Origin: JBGTLU01 sp041743935
GTDB lineage: Bacteria; Bacteroidota; Bacteroidia; Sphingobacteriales; Sphingobacteriaceae
Assembly (NCBI GenBank): GCA_041743935.1
Contig: JBGTLU010000041.1
Location: 21,696-85,695 of the forward strand
Direction: 5' to 3'
Length of the DNA stretch: 64,000 nucleotides
A model generated the notes under the pieces. It saw only the letters and a list, made by a program, of their open reading frames with translations. It did not search any database and was not told the DNA's origin. The first letter of the stretch is position 1. The number at the start of each line of letters is the position of its first letter. Below, piece after piece: positions 55,268 through 64,000 of this stretch. The position numbers and the translations under genes are program-made.

Positions 55268-58201
55268 ATGCAAGGAAAAGGTGCCATAAGGTTTTTTGCA
55301 ATAGCATTAGCCATTGCCTGTATTTATTCGCTATCGTTTACATGGGTAGCTTATCGTGTTGAACAAAAAGCAATTGCCGCAAGTAACGGCGATCCGGCTT
55401 TAGAAGCTAGGTATTTAGATTCCGTAGCCAATATTGGTATTTTTAATTTAGGAATTAAAAATTTCACTTATCAACAAGTGAAAGAACGCCAATTGAATTT
55501 AGGTCTAGATTTAAAAGGTGGGATGAACGTAACCATGGAAATATCTTTGGTAGATTTAATTCGTTCATTATCCAACAACAGTCAAGATTCTACTTTCAAT
55601 AAAGCTTTGAGATTAGCTCAAGAACGCCAATCTACCAGCCAGAAAGATTTTATTACCTTATTTAGTGAGGCTTTTACAGAGTTAGCGCCAAATGGTCGCT
55701 TGGCTTCTGTTTTTGCAACACAAGAGAATAGAGACAGAATAAACTTTAATACTTCTGATGCAGACGTTTTACGTGTATTGCGTGCTGAAGGAAATAGTGC
55801 CATTGAAAGATCCTTTAATATTTTACGCACTCGTATCGACCGCTTTGGGGTTACCCAACCAAACATCCAACTACAACAAGGTACCAACCGTATCTTAATT
55901 GAGTTACCAGGAGTAACCGATCCGGAACGTGTACGTAAACTTTTACAAGGTTCTGCTCAATTAGAGTTTTGGGAAACGTATGATAATGCCGAAGTTTTTG
56001 GTGTTTTAGATGCAGCAAATAAAAACATTGCAGCTAAAATTGCTTTAACCGATACGGTAAAGAAAACTACTACCGAATCTATCACTACTTCAGATACAAC
56101 AGGTATAGCTTTATTAAACGAGATAAAAGGAACAGATACTACCAATGCAAGCGCTGATTTTGAAAAACAAAATCCGCTATTTGCAAAACTATCTCCGGCC
56201 ATATTCCAAACAGAAGCAGGTCAGCAATTACAACCCGGTTCGGTAATCGGATATGCTGCCATGCGCGATACAGCTATTGTAAACAGGTATTTAGCGCAGG
56301 CAGATGTTAAAGCTTTGTTTCCGGTAAACTTACGTTTTGCTTGGGGAGTAAAAGCATTTGATAACAACAACGTATTTGAATTACATGCACTAAAAGCAAC
56401 TACCAGAGATGGTAAACCTGCATTAGAAGGTGATGTAATTAGTAATGCACGAGATGATTTCGACCAACGCGGTAACCCAGAGGTTGTTATGATCATGAAT
56501 GCCGATGGAGCCAAAACTTGGCGACGTATAACGGCAGAAGCATCTGCAGATGCAAACAACAAAAAAAGTGTTGCCATTGTATTGGATGGAAATGTTTACT
56601 CTGCACCTACTGTCCAAAATGAAATCCCTAATGGTATTTCTTCCATTAGCGGAAACTTTAAAATAGAAGACACAAAAGATCTTGCAAACATTCTGAAAGC
56701 AGGTAAGTTACCTGCACCAGCCAGAATTGTAGAAGAAGCCATTGTAGGTCCGTCATTAGGACAAGAAGCAATTAATGCAGGTTTATTATCTTCTATTGCT
56801 GGATTAATTCTCGTATTAATTTTCATGGTAGTTTATTATAACCGTGCTGGTTGGGTTGCCGATGTTGCACTAGTAGTAAACCTGTTTTTTGTTATGGGTG
56901 TAATGGCATCTTTAGGTGCAGTACTAACCTTACCCGGAATTGCCGGTATTGTTCTAACTATTGGTATGTCTGTAGATGCGAACGTACTCATCTATGAACG
57001 TATTCGAGAAGAGCTCTCATCAGGTAAAAGCTTTCGGGTGGCCATTTCAGATGGATATAAAGCCGCCTATTCATCCATCATTGATGCGAACGTAACTACC
57101 TTAATTACCGGTATTATTTTAGCAATGTTTGGTTCTGGACCAATTTTAGGATTTGCTACTACTTTAATTATAGGTATTCTTACTTCATTATTCTGTGCAA
57201 TATTTATTACCAGATTAATTTTTGAAGCCAAAATCGATAAAAGCCAAACCGTTCCGTTTTTCACCAAATTATCTAAAAATGTATTTACTGAAGCCAACTA
57301 TGATTTCTTAGGTAAAAGAAAGATATTTTTTGGTGTTTCTTCGGTTATAATCGTAGCTGGTTTAATTTCCATTTTTACTAAGGGATTAAGCTTAGGTGTA
57401 GATTTTCAAGGTGGAAGAAGTTATGTTGTTCGATTTGATGATGCGGTAAACACATCTGAAATACGCTCTACTTTAGCAGGTGCTTTCAATGGCGCTCCTG
57501 AAGTAAAAACATTTGGGGAAAGTAATCAAGTAAAAATAACGACTAGCTATTTGATTAATGACAACTCAGAAGAAACTGATCAAATTGTAGAGGATAAGTT
57601 AAAATCAGGCTTAGTTGGATTTGCAGGCGGAACTGGAGAAATTCTAAGTTCACAAAAAGTTGGTCCGACCATTGCAAATGACATTAAAATAGGAGCAATT
57701 TATGCCGTTCTTGCATCATTTGTGGTGATTTTCCTATACATACTCTATCGCTTTAAGCGCTGGCAATTTGGCTTGGGCGCCTTGGTAGCCTTGCTACATG
57801 ATGTGTTGTTCTTATTAGCACTATTCTCCATTTTTGATGGAATATTACCATTTTCATTAGAAATCGACCAAGCATTTATTGCTGCAATTCTTACTGTTAT
57901 GGGTTATTCATTAAACGATACAGTAGTTGTTTTTGACCGGATAAGAGAATACATTAATCTGCATCACTCAAAGAATGATACATTAGCTACGGTAATAAAT
58001 AATGCCATTAACAGTACTCTAAGTAGAACTGTAGTTACTGGTGTTACAACCATCATCGTGTTAAGTATTCTATTTATATTTGGAGGTCCGGTTATAAGAG
58101 GATTTACTTTTGCCATGTTAATTGGTGTAATTGTAGGTACCTATTCCTCTATATTTGTTGCAGCCCCTGTTGTAGTAGATTTTATAAGAAAGAAAAAATA
58201 A
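55268..58201 (+). CDS. secDF: Protein translocase subunits SecD and SecF, fused
   Basis: The 977-residue protein contains SecD (about 1-640): one transmembrane segment, LNLGLDLKGGMNVTME, a periplasmic domain and five transmembrane segments with GMSVDANVLIYERIREEL. SecF follows from about residue 670, with LGVDFQGGRSYVVRF and a second set of helices with NDTVVVFDRIREYI. It uses the proton gradient to help release proteins after Sec export. The fused form is common in Bacteroidota. A terminator follows. Confidence 0.96.
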   Translation: MQGKGAIRFFAIALAIACIYSLSFTWVAYRVEQKAIAASNGDPALEARYLDSVANIGIFNLGIKNFTYQQVKERQLNLGLDLKGGMNVTMEISLVDLIRSLSNNSQDSTFNKALRLAQERQSTSQKDFITLFSEAFTELAPNGRLASVFATQENRDRINFNTSDADVLRVLRAEGNSAIERSFNILRTRIDRFGVTQPNIQLQQGTNRILIELPGVTDPERVRKLLQGSAQLEFWETYDNAEVFGVLDAANKNIAAKIALTDTVKKTTTESITTSDTTGIALLNEIKGTDTTNASADFEKQNPLFAKLSPAIFQTEAGQQLQPGSVIGYAAMRDTAIVNRYLAQADVKALFPVNLRFAWGVKAFDNNNVFELHALKATTRDGKPALEGDVISNARDDFDQRGNPEVVMIMNADGAKTWRRITAEASADANNKKSVAIVLDGNVYSAPTVQNEIPNGISSISGNFKIEDTKDLANILKAGKLPAPARIVEEAIVGPSLGQEAINAGLLSSIAGLILVLIFMVVYYNRAGWVADVALVVNLFFVMGVMASLGAVLTLPGIAGIVLTIGMSVDANVLIYERIREELSSGKSFRVAISDGYKAAYSSIIDANVTTLITGIILAMFGSGPILGFATTLIIGILTSLFCAIFITRLIFEAKIDKSQTVPFFTKLSKNVFTEANYDFLGKRKIFFGVSSVIIVAGLISIFTKGLSLGVDFQGGRSYVVRFDDAVNTSEIRSTLAGAFNGAPEVKTFGESNQVKITTSYLINDNSEETDQIVEDKLKSGLVGFAGGTGEILSSQKVGPTIANDIKIGAIYAVLASFVVIFLYILYRFKRWQFGLGALVALLHDVLFLLALFSIFDGILPFSLEIDQAFIAAILTVMGYSLNDTVVVFDRIREYINLHHSKNDTLATVINNAINSTLSRTVVTGVTTIIVLSILFIFGGPVIRGFTFAMLIGVIVGTYSSIFVAAPVVVDFIRKKK

Positions 58202-58221
58202 ATAAGCTTTATTTAAAGATT

Positions 58222-58254
58222 AAAAAGACCGCAATAAATATTGCGGTCTTTTTT
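58222..58254 (+). terminator. Rho-independent terminator after secDF
   Basis: AAAAAGACCGCAATA and TTGCGGTCTTTTTT form a long stem with a short loop and a T run. Confidence 0.92.
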
Positions 58255-58286
58255 GTGCTTATTAATTACAAAAATTAAAATATTCT

Positions 58287-58294
58287 TACTTTTG
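58287..58294 (+). promoter_or_regulatory. Possible -7 box for the small hypothetical gene
   Basis: TACTTTTG matches TAnnTTTG and lies 21 bases before the ATG at 58316. Confidence 0.4.
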
Positions 58295-58315
58295 TAACTC
58301 TGTCTACCCTACAGC

Positions 58316-58720
58316 ATGAAGATTAAATTACTCATATCTATTTTTTTCATATCTATATTAATTACATTAATAGGACTGTCATTTTCGTATTCCCAAAACA
58401 GAGCAGAAAAATTTGAAACTTTCAACAAAAGATTTCACTCAGATTCTGTCTTTCAACTTAAAAGAATAGCATTTCCTATACAAGGTGGTTACTTTGCAAC
58501 CGATACATTTTTTTCTTGGACACCTGAAAATTGGATTTTGCACAGAAATGCAATTGGAGAAGCAGTAGATAAAGCTATTTTCGATCATACTATCAAAAGG
58601 CTAGACAAAATGGTGACAGAAAAAATTACGATTTCAAACAGTGGATTTTCTTTTGAAAGAAGGTTTACCTTGAAAAATCGAATTTGGTATCTCACGTATT
58701 GTAAAGAAACAAATTATTGA
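58316..58720 (+). CDS. Small exported protein of unknown function (possibly DUF4348-like)
   Basis: The 134-residue protein has an N-terminal hydrophobic stretch (about 5-24) that fits a signal peptide or anchor. The mature part includes FNKRFHSDSVFQLKRIAFPIQGG and later SGFSFERRFTLKNRIWYL. The spacing of FQLKRIAFP recalls DUF4348 proteins of Bacteroides, but I cannot confirm this. It stands alone between the secDF terminator and ndh, 35 bases before the latter, so it may be co-transcribed with ndh. Confidence 0.6.
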   Translation: MKIKLLISIFFISILITLIGLSFSYSQNRAEKFETFNKRFHSDSVFQLKRIAFPIQGGYFATDTFFSWTPENWILHRNAIGEAVDKAIFDHTIKRLDKMVTEKITISNSGFSFERRFTLKNRIWYLTYCKETNY

Positions 58721-58755
58721 TTTTTTTGTGTGCTTAATATGTTTTATGTTTATAA

Positions 58756-60030
58756 ATGAATATTCCGAATAGTTCTTTTCCACGTATCGTAATTGTAGGT
58801 GGTGGTTTTGGTGGTATCGAACTAGCAAAAAAATTACGAGACAAAGAAGTACAAGTATTTATGATAGATAAACATAACTATCATACATTTCAACCCCTAT
58901 TATATCAAGTAGCAACCGGTGGTTTAGAACCAGATTCCATAGCATTTCCTCTTCGTAAAATTTTTAAATACCAAAATAATTTCACCTTTAGAGTGGCAAA
59001 AGCAACTGCCATAAATAGTGATAAAAACGAATTAATTACAACAATTGGCCCCGTTTCTTATGACTTTTTAGTAATCGCTACCGGATCTGATACCAATTAT
59101 TTTGGCAATGAAGAGGTACAATCGCATGCCATGCCAATGAAATCTATCCCAGAAGCATTGGATTTGCGCAGTTTAATCCTTCAGCGATTTGAAAATGCAC
59201 TTTTAATTACCGACCCCGAAGAGCAACAAGCCTTAATGAACTTTGTAGTAGTGGGCGGTGGGCCCACCGGTGTAGAAACCTCTGGAGCATTAGCTGAACT
59301 CAAAAATCACGTTTTACCAAAAGATTACCCGGAACTTGACATACAAAAAATGCAAATTCATTTAGTGGATTCTGGTGAGCGTTTATTACAAAGCATGTCT
59401 GTACAGGCTTCGGATAAAGCAGAAAAATTTCTACGAAGCATGGGCGTAAATATCATTAATCAAGATAGGGTTTTAAATTACGATGGTAACGTAGTTAGTT
59501 TTATGAGTGGTAAAACCATGATTGCCAAAAACGTGCTTTGGGCAGCAGGCGTAAAAGGTGTAACCATAGATGGCTTAAATCCAGAATCTATTATTAACGG
59601 CAATAGAATAAAAGTTGACGAGTATAATAAAGTAATAGGTCATACTAATATTTTCGCTTTGGGCGATGTAGCAGCTATGATTAGTGAAAAATATCCATTT
59701 GGACACCCAGGAGTAGCTCCTGTGGCCATACAAATGGGAAATAGATTAGCCAAAAACATTATCCAAAACATTAACGGAAATAAAATGGAACCCTTTAATT
59801 ATTTTGATAAAGGATCAATGGCTACTGTTGGAAGAAATAAAGCAGTTGTAGATATAGGATTTATACGTTTTCAGGGGATTTTTGCTTGGTTTGTATGGAT
59901 GTTCGTACATCTACTCACATTGGTGGGCTTCAGAAATAAAATGATTGTATTTATTAATTGGATTTGGAATTACTTTAGCTACGATCGTGGTACGCGATTA
60001 ATTATTCGTCCGTTTAAAAGTAGGCAGTAG
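58756..60030 (+). CDS. ndh: Type II NADH dehydrogenase (NDH-2)
   Basis: The 424-residue flavoprotein has two Rossmann folds: RIVIVGGGFGGIELAKKL near residues 10-27 for FAD and VVVGGGPTGVETSGALAEL near 165-185 for NADH. YHTFQPLLYQVATGGL and the C-terminal amphipathic segment fit NDH-2 enzymes that bind the inner leaflet. It oxidises NADH and reduces quinone without pumping protons. Confidence 0.93.
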   Translation: MNIPNSSFPRIVIVGGGFGGIELAKKLRDKEVQVFMIDKHNYHTFQPLLYQVATGGLEPDSIAFPLRKIFKYQNNFTFRVAKATAINSDKNELITTIGPVSYDFLVIATGSDTNYFGNEEVQSHAMPMKSIPEALDLRSLILQRFENALLITDPEEQQALMNFVVVGGGPTGVETSGALAELKNHVLPKDYPELDIQKMQIHLVDSGERLLQSMSVQASDKAEKFLRSMGVNIINQDRVLNYDGNVVSFMSGKTMIAKNVLWAAGVKGVTIDGLNPESIINGNRIKVDEYNKVIGHTNIFALGDVAAMISEKYPFGHPGVAPVAIQMGNRLAKNIIQNINGNKMEPFNYFDKGSMATVGRNKAVVDIGFIRFQGIFAWFVWMFVHLLTLVGFRNKMIVFINWIWNYFSYDRGTRLIIRPFKSRQ

Positions 60031-60117
60031 CGTTTTTGGCAGGTAGTTCGTATTGGTTTCAAATAATCAATCTTTATCAAAGTATCATTACGCTACCAAT
60101 CCACTAAAGATTTTAAA

Positions 60118-60146
60118 CAAAAAACCTCGACATAATTGCCGAGGTT
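60118..60146 (-). terminator. Rho-independent terminator after the tRNA cluster
   Basis: On the minus strand AACCTCG and CGAGGTT form a seven-pair stem with a 10-base loop, followed by TTTTTT. It ends the Ser-Pro-Arg cluster. Confidence 0.85.
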
Positions 60147-60153
60147 AATACAG

Positions 60154-60227
60154 CGACCCCGAAAGGATTCGAACCTTTGACCTACTGCTTAGAAGGCAGT
60201 TGCTCTATCCAGCTGAGCTACGGAGTC
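60154..60227 (-). tRNA. tRNA-Arg (anticodon UCU)
   Basis: The acceptor GACTCCG pairs with CGGGGTC, the anticodon stem ACTGC/GCAGT encloses CTTCTAA with anticodon TCT, and the T arm contains GTTCGAATC. CCA is not encoded. It is the third gene of the cluster. Confidence 0.95.
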
Positions 60228-60247
60228 ATTAAATACTTTACAAAAGT

Positions 60248-60280
60248 AAAAAAGGTCTCTGAAAATTCCAGAGACCTTTT
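60248..60280. terminator. Hairpin between tRNA-Pro and tRNA-Arg
   Basis: AAAGGTCTCTG and CAGAGACCTTT form a perfect 11-pair stem with a seven-base loop, flanked by A on one side and T on the other, so it could terminate in either direction or mark a processing site. Confidence 0.75.
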
Positions 60281-60281
60281 G

Positions 60282-60356
60282 TCGGGGTGGCAAGATTCGA
60301 ACTTGCGACCTCCTGGTCCCAAACCAGGCGCGATGACCGGACTACGCTACACCCCG
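60282..60356 (-). tRNA. tRNA-Pro (anticodon UGG)
   Basis: The acceptor CGGGGTG pairs with CACCCCG, the anticodon stem CCTGG/CCAGG encloses TTTGGGA with anticodon TGG, and the T loop is GTTCGAATC. The discriminator is A and CCA is not encoded. Confidence 0.95.
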
Positions 60357-60375
60357 TTACCTTTACAATTGTAAG

Positions 60376-60462
60376 CGGTGAGGGCGGGATTCGAACCCGC
60401 GGTACGATTTCTCGTACGACAGTTTAGCAAACTGTTGGTTTCAGCCTCTCACCCACCTCACC
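60376..60462 (-). tRNA. tRNA-Ser (anticodon GCU)
   Basis: This type II tRNA has acceptor GGTGAGG pairing with CCTCACC, anticodon stem ACAGT/ACTGT around TTGCTAA with anticodon GCT, and a long variable arm formed by CGTACGA and TCGTACC. The discriminator is G. The gap between ndh (60030) and pgpH (60570) holds only this cluster and its hairpins. Confidence 0.95.
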
Positions 60463-60569
60463 GGGTAATAAGCAAATTTCCTTTATTCTATCCGGTGATG
60501 AGTACAAAGGCCGCCGAAACGGAGCGCAAATATAGCAATAGATTGAAATCTTAAAAACAATTTGTGAAA

Positions 60570-62636
60570 TTAGATTTCATAATCTATTCGAACATGGTAA
60601 ATGTTCTCTAGCATCTGCTTAAATATCTGCTTGATAACTACAATATCCTTTAACGTAATAGGGCTATCTATTAACTGATTTTGGTTTAATTTATAGTTTA
60701 TTATGCGTTCTACCAGTTCAGAAATTGCATCGTGTGTTGGGTTTTTTAGGCTTCTTGATGCTGCTTCTACAGAATCTGCCAACATTAATACGGCAGTTTC
60801 CTTAGTAAATGGAATGGGACCCGGGTATCGGAAAACTTTTTCATCTGGTACTGTATCTGGGTAATTTTTTAAAAAAGAATGATAAAAATAATCTACCCGA
60901 GTAGTACCATGATGAGTCCTAATAAAATCGATTATGATTTCCGGTAATCCGTTTTTCTCTGCCAGCTTAACGCCATCTGTAACGTGTCTGATAATTAATT
61001 GCGCACTTTCTTCAAATTTGATTGTATCGTGAGGATTATTATCTATTTTTTGGTTTTCAATAAAAATAACCGGGTTATGAATTTTACCAATATCATGATA
61101 TAAAGCGCCTGCTCTGGTTAATAATGCATTGCCACCAATTTCAAAAATTGCTGCTTCGGCCAGATTGGCAACTTGTAACGAATGCTGGAAAGTACCAGGT
61201 GCTTTAAATGAAAGTTCGCGAAGTAATTTACTGTTGGTATTGGTTAATTCCATTAAAGTAACTTCGGAAGTAATGCCAAACAGTTTTTCGAATAAGTATA
61301 TTAATGGGTAGGCTAATAAAGATAAAATTACACTCACAAAGAAAGCCCCTACGGTTAGCCAATCCATATCTGTAAATGTTCCTTCATGAATGATGGAAAT
61401 GCCCACATAACCTATAATATAGGTTAAGAAAATTAATGCGGCAGAATATAAAAACTGTGATCTTCTAAGTAAGTTTCTTATGCTATAAATGGCAGCCATA
61501 CCGGCTGTTATTTGTAAGAAAACAAACTCAAATCCGTTTGGCACAAAAAATCCTGCAATAATTACCACCAATAAATGGATATTTAGTGCAAGCCTAGAGT
61601 CAAACAACAAACGAATAATAATTGGGACAATACAATAAGGAATATAATAGATACTTGGCAGGTTGATGCTAATAGACCAGGAAAGTGCAACCAACATAAA
61701 GGTAACTATGATGAAAATGAGTGTAAGTTTTCTGTAATCTGTAAAAATGTCTCTCCTGAAAATAGATAAGAAAACCAATATCAATGAAATAGATAAGGCT
61801 ACTAAAATAAACTGACCAATGGCAACTACCTCTCTTTTACCAACAAAAACCAATTGATCTTGATGTTTTGCTCTAAGTGACTCTAATTTATAATATGCTT
61901 TTTCATCCACCACATCGCCCTTTTTAATTAATAGTTCATCTGCTTGTATCATCCCTTTAGTGGTTGATACTTGAGCTAATATCTCATCTTCTAATCTTCT
62001 GGTTAATTGTTCATTATAAATTATATTTGGTTGTAAATGAGTTTCAACTAAGGATAATAGTAAGTCCTTTTCTTCTAAAGAATAACGATTTAGCCTTGCT
62101 TTGGTTATTTGTGCTGCTCTATCAACAGTCAATAAAGTAGAAGTAGATATAATGGTAGCAACGTTATTATCCGATAAGGTTATGGTATAATCAATTCCGG
62201 AGGTTTGATACTTTTTGTTTAAACCAACAATTCCTTTAGCATAAAATTCTTCTAATAATTGTAGCCCAACAGTAAAGATATTAGCCCGATTTTTATTGTC
62301 AGAATATTTTATTTTCCACTGTAAATCAAACTCTCTTCGGTAATTATTTAATTGAATTTGTTCTACTCGGGCATCAAACTCATAAATGGGTAAAACAGAT
62401 TTTATAACATCTTCCTTATCTTTTTGAAGTTGTTCTGGTGATTTATTAATAGCTATGTTTTCGCTTGCATACAAGTCGTTGTGTTGCCATATTGTGCCTT
62501 TTTCATATTCATATTTAAATCGTTTTTCTTTAGGCAATACTGCCACTACAATCATTACACAAATGAATAGTACAATTAACCGGAATAATACCGGCTGCTG
62601 ATTAATTATGTATTTAACTACTGATTTCTTAGCCAC
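60570..62636 (-). CDS. pgpH: 7TM-HD phosphodiesterase (PgpH-like, c-di-AMP type)
   Basis: The 688-residue protein starts at a GTG (62636); the next in-frame Met lies inside the first membrane helix. It has an N-terminal transmembrane segment (about 15-35), an extracytoplasmic 7TMR-HDED domain (about 45-270), seven transmembrane helices (about 280-465) and a cytoplasmic HD domain with HSLQVANLAEAA and ALYHDIGKIHNP (HD near residue 512). PgpH enzymes hydrolyse cyclic di-AMP, which controls osmolyte and wall balance. A matching cyclase is not in the window. Confidence 0.88.
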   Translation of the reverse strand: MAKKSVVKYIINQQPVLFRLIVLFICVMIVVAVLPKEKRFKYEYEKGTIWQHNDLYASENIAINKSPEQLQKDKEDVIKSVLPIYEFDARVEQIQLNNYRREFDLQWKIKYSDNKNRANIFTVGLQLLEEFYAKGIVGLNKKYQTSGIDYTITLSDNNVATIISTSTLLTVDRAAQITKARLNRYSLEEKDLLLSLVETHLQPNIIYNEQLTRRLEDEILAQVSTTKGMIQADELLIKKGDVVDEKAYYKLESLRAKHQDQLVFVGKREVVAIGQFILVALSISLILVFLSIFRRDIFTDYRKLTLIFIIVTFMLVALSWSISINLPSIYYIPYCIVPIIIRLLFDSRLALNIHLLVVIIAGFFVPNGFEFVFLQITAGMAAIYSIRNLLRRSQFLYSAALIFLTYIIGYVGISIIHEGTFTDMDWLTVGAFFVSVILSLLAYPLIYLFEKLFGITSEVTLMELTNTNSKLLRELSFKAPGTFQHSLQVANLAEAAIFEIGGNALLTRAGALYHDIGKIHNPVIFIENQKIDNNPHDTIKFEESAQLIIRHVTDGVKLAEKNGLPEIIIDFIRTHHGTTRVDYFYHSFLKNYPDTVPDEKVFRYPGPIPFTKETAVLMLADSVEAASRSLKNPTHDAISELVERIINYKLNQNQLIDSPITLKDIVVIKQIFKQMLENIYHVRIDYEI

Positions 62637-62640
62637 TATT

Positions 62641-62671
62641 CAAAAATATAAATCCATCACCCTATATTCAA
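62641..62671 (-). promoter_or_regulatory. Promoter directly before pgpH (leaderless arrangement)
   Basis: On the minus strand TTG (62669-62671) and TATTTTTG (62641-62648) are 20 bases apart, a good match to the TTG-19-TAnnTTTG consensus. The box ends four bases before the GTG start, leaving no room for a ribosome-binding site. Confidence 0.55.
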
Positions 62672-62741
62672 CAAAACGAAGAAAGGCTTTGTAAATATTG
62701 TTTAAATTGCGTTCGTTTTCAATTAAATCTCTAAATAATTT

Positions 62742-63920
62742 ATGAAAGAAGTAGTAATAGTATCAGCAGTTCGTACACCAATGGGTAGTTTTGGAGGTAG
62801 TTTATCTAGTATTCCGGCAACAAAATTAGGTGCCATAGCAATAAAAGCAGCCGTTGAACGAGCTGGAATTAAACCAGAGCAAGTTCAGGAAGTAATTATG
62901 GGAAATGTATTACAGGCTAATTTAGGGCAGGCTCCTGCAACCCAAGCAGCAACATTTGCCGGTTTACCTAATACTATACCTTCCACCACCGTTAATAAAG
63001 TATGTGCATCCGGATTAAAAGCAGTGATGCTTGCAGCACAAAGTATTGCCCTTGGCGATAATGATATCGTAGTTGCAGGTGGAATGGAAAGCATGAGCAA
63101 TGTCCCATTTTATGCAGATAGCTTACGTTGGGGAAATAAATATGGTAATACAGCGCTAATAGACGGATTAGCTAAAGATGGCTTAACGGATGTTTACCAT
63201 AATTATGCCATGGGAAATGCGGCTGAGTTATGTGCCAAAGAATGTAATATATCTCGCGAAGAACAAGATGCATATGCAATTGAATCGTATAAACGTTCGG
63301 CAGCAGCAGTTGCAGCAGGAAAATTTAAAGATGAAATTGTAGGAGTAGAAGTACCTCAGCGCAAAGGAGATCCAATAGTAATTTCGGAGGATGAAGAATA
63401 TAAGAATGTAAATTTTGCAAAACTTCCGGAATTGCGCCCAGCATTTACAAAAGACGGAACAGTAACCGCAGCAAATGCCTCTACCATGAACGATGGTGCC
63501 TCGGCTTTGGTGCTCATGAGCGCTGATAAAGCCAAAGAATTAGGAATAAAACCATTAGCCAAAATTTTAGGCTATGCCGATGCTCAACAAGCACCAGAAT
63601 GGTTTACCACTGCCCCATCTAAAGCTATACCAAGAGCATTAGAAAAAGCAGGTTTAGGCATTTCTGATGTAGATTTTTTCGAAATAAACGAAGCTTTTTC
63701 TGTAGTTGCATTAGCAAATAATAAAAAACTAAAACTGGATGCTAACAAAGTAAATGTTAACGGAGGCGCTGTTTCATTAGGTCATCCTTTGGGAAGTTCT
63801 GGTTCTAGAATTTTGGTTACACTTGCTCATGTTTTAAAACAAAACCAAGGAAGAATTGGCGTAGCAGGTATCTGCAACGGTGGTGGAGGTGCTTCTGCTA
63901 TAGTAATAGAAAGCATTTAA
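62742..63920 (+). CDS. Acetyl-CoA C-acetyltransferase (thiolase)
   Basis: The 392-residue protein has the nucleophile C88 in NKVCASGLKA, GGMESMSNVPF, the catalytic GGAVSLGHPLGSSGSR near residue 345 and the C-terminal GICNGGGGASAIV with the base cysteine. It condenses two acetyl-CoA to acetoacetyl-CoA or cleaves 3-ketoacyl-CoA. The GHPLGSSG form suggests a biosynthetic thiolase, but beta-oxidation cannot be excluded. A strong palindromic terminator follows. Confidence 0.94.
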   Translation: MKEVVIVSAVRTPMGSFGGSLSSIPATKLGAIAIKAAVERAGIKPEQVQEVIMGNVLQANLGQAPATQAATFAGLPNTIPSTTVNKVCASGLKAVMLAAQSIALGDNDIVVAGGMESMSNVPFYADSLRWGNKYGNTALIDGLAKDGLTDVYHNYAMGNAAELCAKECNISREEQDAYAIESYKRSAAAVAAGKFKDEIVGVEVPQRKGDPIVISEDEEYKNVNFAKLPELRPAFTKDGTVTAANASTMNDGASALVLMSADKAKELGIKPLAKILGYADAQQAPEWFTTAPSKAIPRALEKAGLGISDVDFFEINEAFSVVALANNKKLKLDANKVNVNGGAVSLGHPLGSSGSRILVTLAHVLKQNQGRIGVAGICNGGGGASAIVIESI

Positions 63921-63943
63921 TTTTACATTGAATTATTTACTAC

Positions 63944-63977
63944 AAAAAAAAAGGGAGGCTAAGCCTCCCTTTTTTTT
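63944..63977. terminator. Bidirectional hairpin terminator after the thiolase
   Basis: GGGAGGCT and AGCCTCCC form a perfect palindrome flanked by nine A and eight T. Confidence 0.92.
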
Positions 63978-64000
63978 CTGGAATATCTATAAAAATTATT

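Noticed and set aside
60177..60374. A 65-codon plus-strand frame reading GWQDSNLRPPGPKPGAM
   Set aside because: It is the reverse strand of the tRNA-Arg and tRNA-Pro genes; this peptide is a well-known artefact of tRNA antisense.

Overview
This is a 64 kb stretch of an AT-rich chromosome from a member of the Bacteroidota. The evidence is a fused MurF-alanine racemase, a fused SecDF, a PorP/SprF protein beside a giant adhesin with a gliding-type C-terminal domain, a metalloprotease with a type IX sorting domain, and promoters of the TTG-19-TAnnTTTG type. Genus cannot be told from the sequence alone. There is no rRNA, insertion sequence, integrase, prophage or CRISPR array. Most of the window is ordinary core chromosome with densely packed genes on both strands.

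Layout. 1-0.84 kb: end of a membrane family 2 glycosyltransferase. 0.85-5.8 kb (minus): tRNA-Leu, tig, clpP, clpX and a cystathionine beta-synthase-like gene. 5.9-10.4 kb: a solitary metal/cobalamin-receptor-like protein, divergent from a polytopic glycosyltransferase, then a sodium:solute symporter and a LOG-family protein. 10.5-15.0 kb (minus): murF-alr, a DUF502 protein, a BNR-repeat lipoprotein and a DUF1761 protein. 15.0-16.9 kb: recX, tRNA-Gly, tRNA-Leu and corA. 17.1-20.9 kb: an M43 metalloprotease exported by the type IX system, then a NatAB-like ABC exporter. 20.9-26.4 kb (minus): ccmE-ccmF, a DUF2520 protein, ferredoxin, iscX, kdsC and maf. 26.6-29.8 kb: a PolX-PHP protein, a heptosyltransferase-like protein and a SixA-like phosphatase in overlapping frames. 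29.9-41.7 kb: two S9 peptidases, a proton/peptide symporter, a DPM-like glycosyltransferase, a DinB-like protein, ruvB-queG, a DEDDh exonuclease and two thioredoxin-fold proteins. 41.9-46.0 kb: mutS, a SpoU methyltransferase and ispE. 46.1-53.5 kb (minus): adhesin, PorP/SprF and OmpA/PD40 locus. 53.8-64 kb: thyA-folA, secDF, ndh, a three-tRNA cluster (Ser, Pro, Arg), a PgpH-like HD phosphodiesterase and a thiolase.

How the genes fit together. Protein quality control is represented by tig, clpP and clpX. Cytochrome c maturation is represented by ccmE and ccmF, and iron-sulfur assembly by fdx and iscX in the same run of genes. Envelope building is represented by murF-alr, kdsC, the glycosyltransferases and secDF. 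Peptide scavenging is suggested by a DPP4-like peptidase directly before a POT transporter. Surface adhesion or gliding is represented by the adhesin/PorP/OmpA locus.

Most notable observations: (1) a PolX homologue whose polymerase site has lost two of its three catalytic aspartates and the nucleotide-binding motif, while its PHP phosphoesterase site looks intact; (2) a CcmE with Cys in place of the heme-binding His; (3) an adhesin in which a Cys-x-x-Cys module of about 200 residues occurs three times, interleaved with Ig-like domains; (4) a family of degenerate low-complexity tails lying just after stop codons, nearly always reading in the direction of transcription; (5) promoter boxes lying 3-5 bases before the start codons of pgpH and thyA, suggesting leaderless messages.
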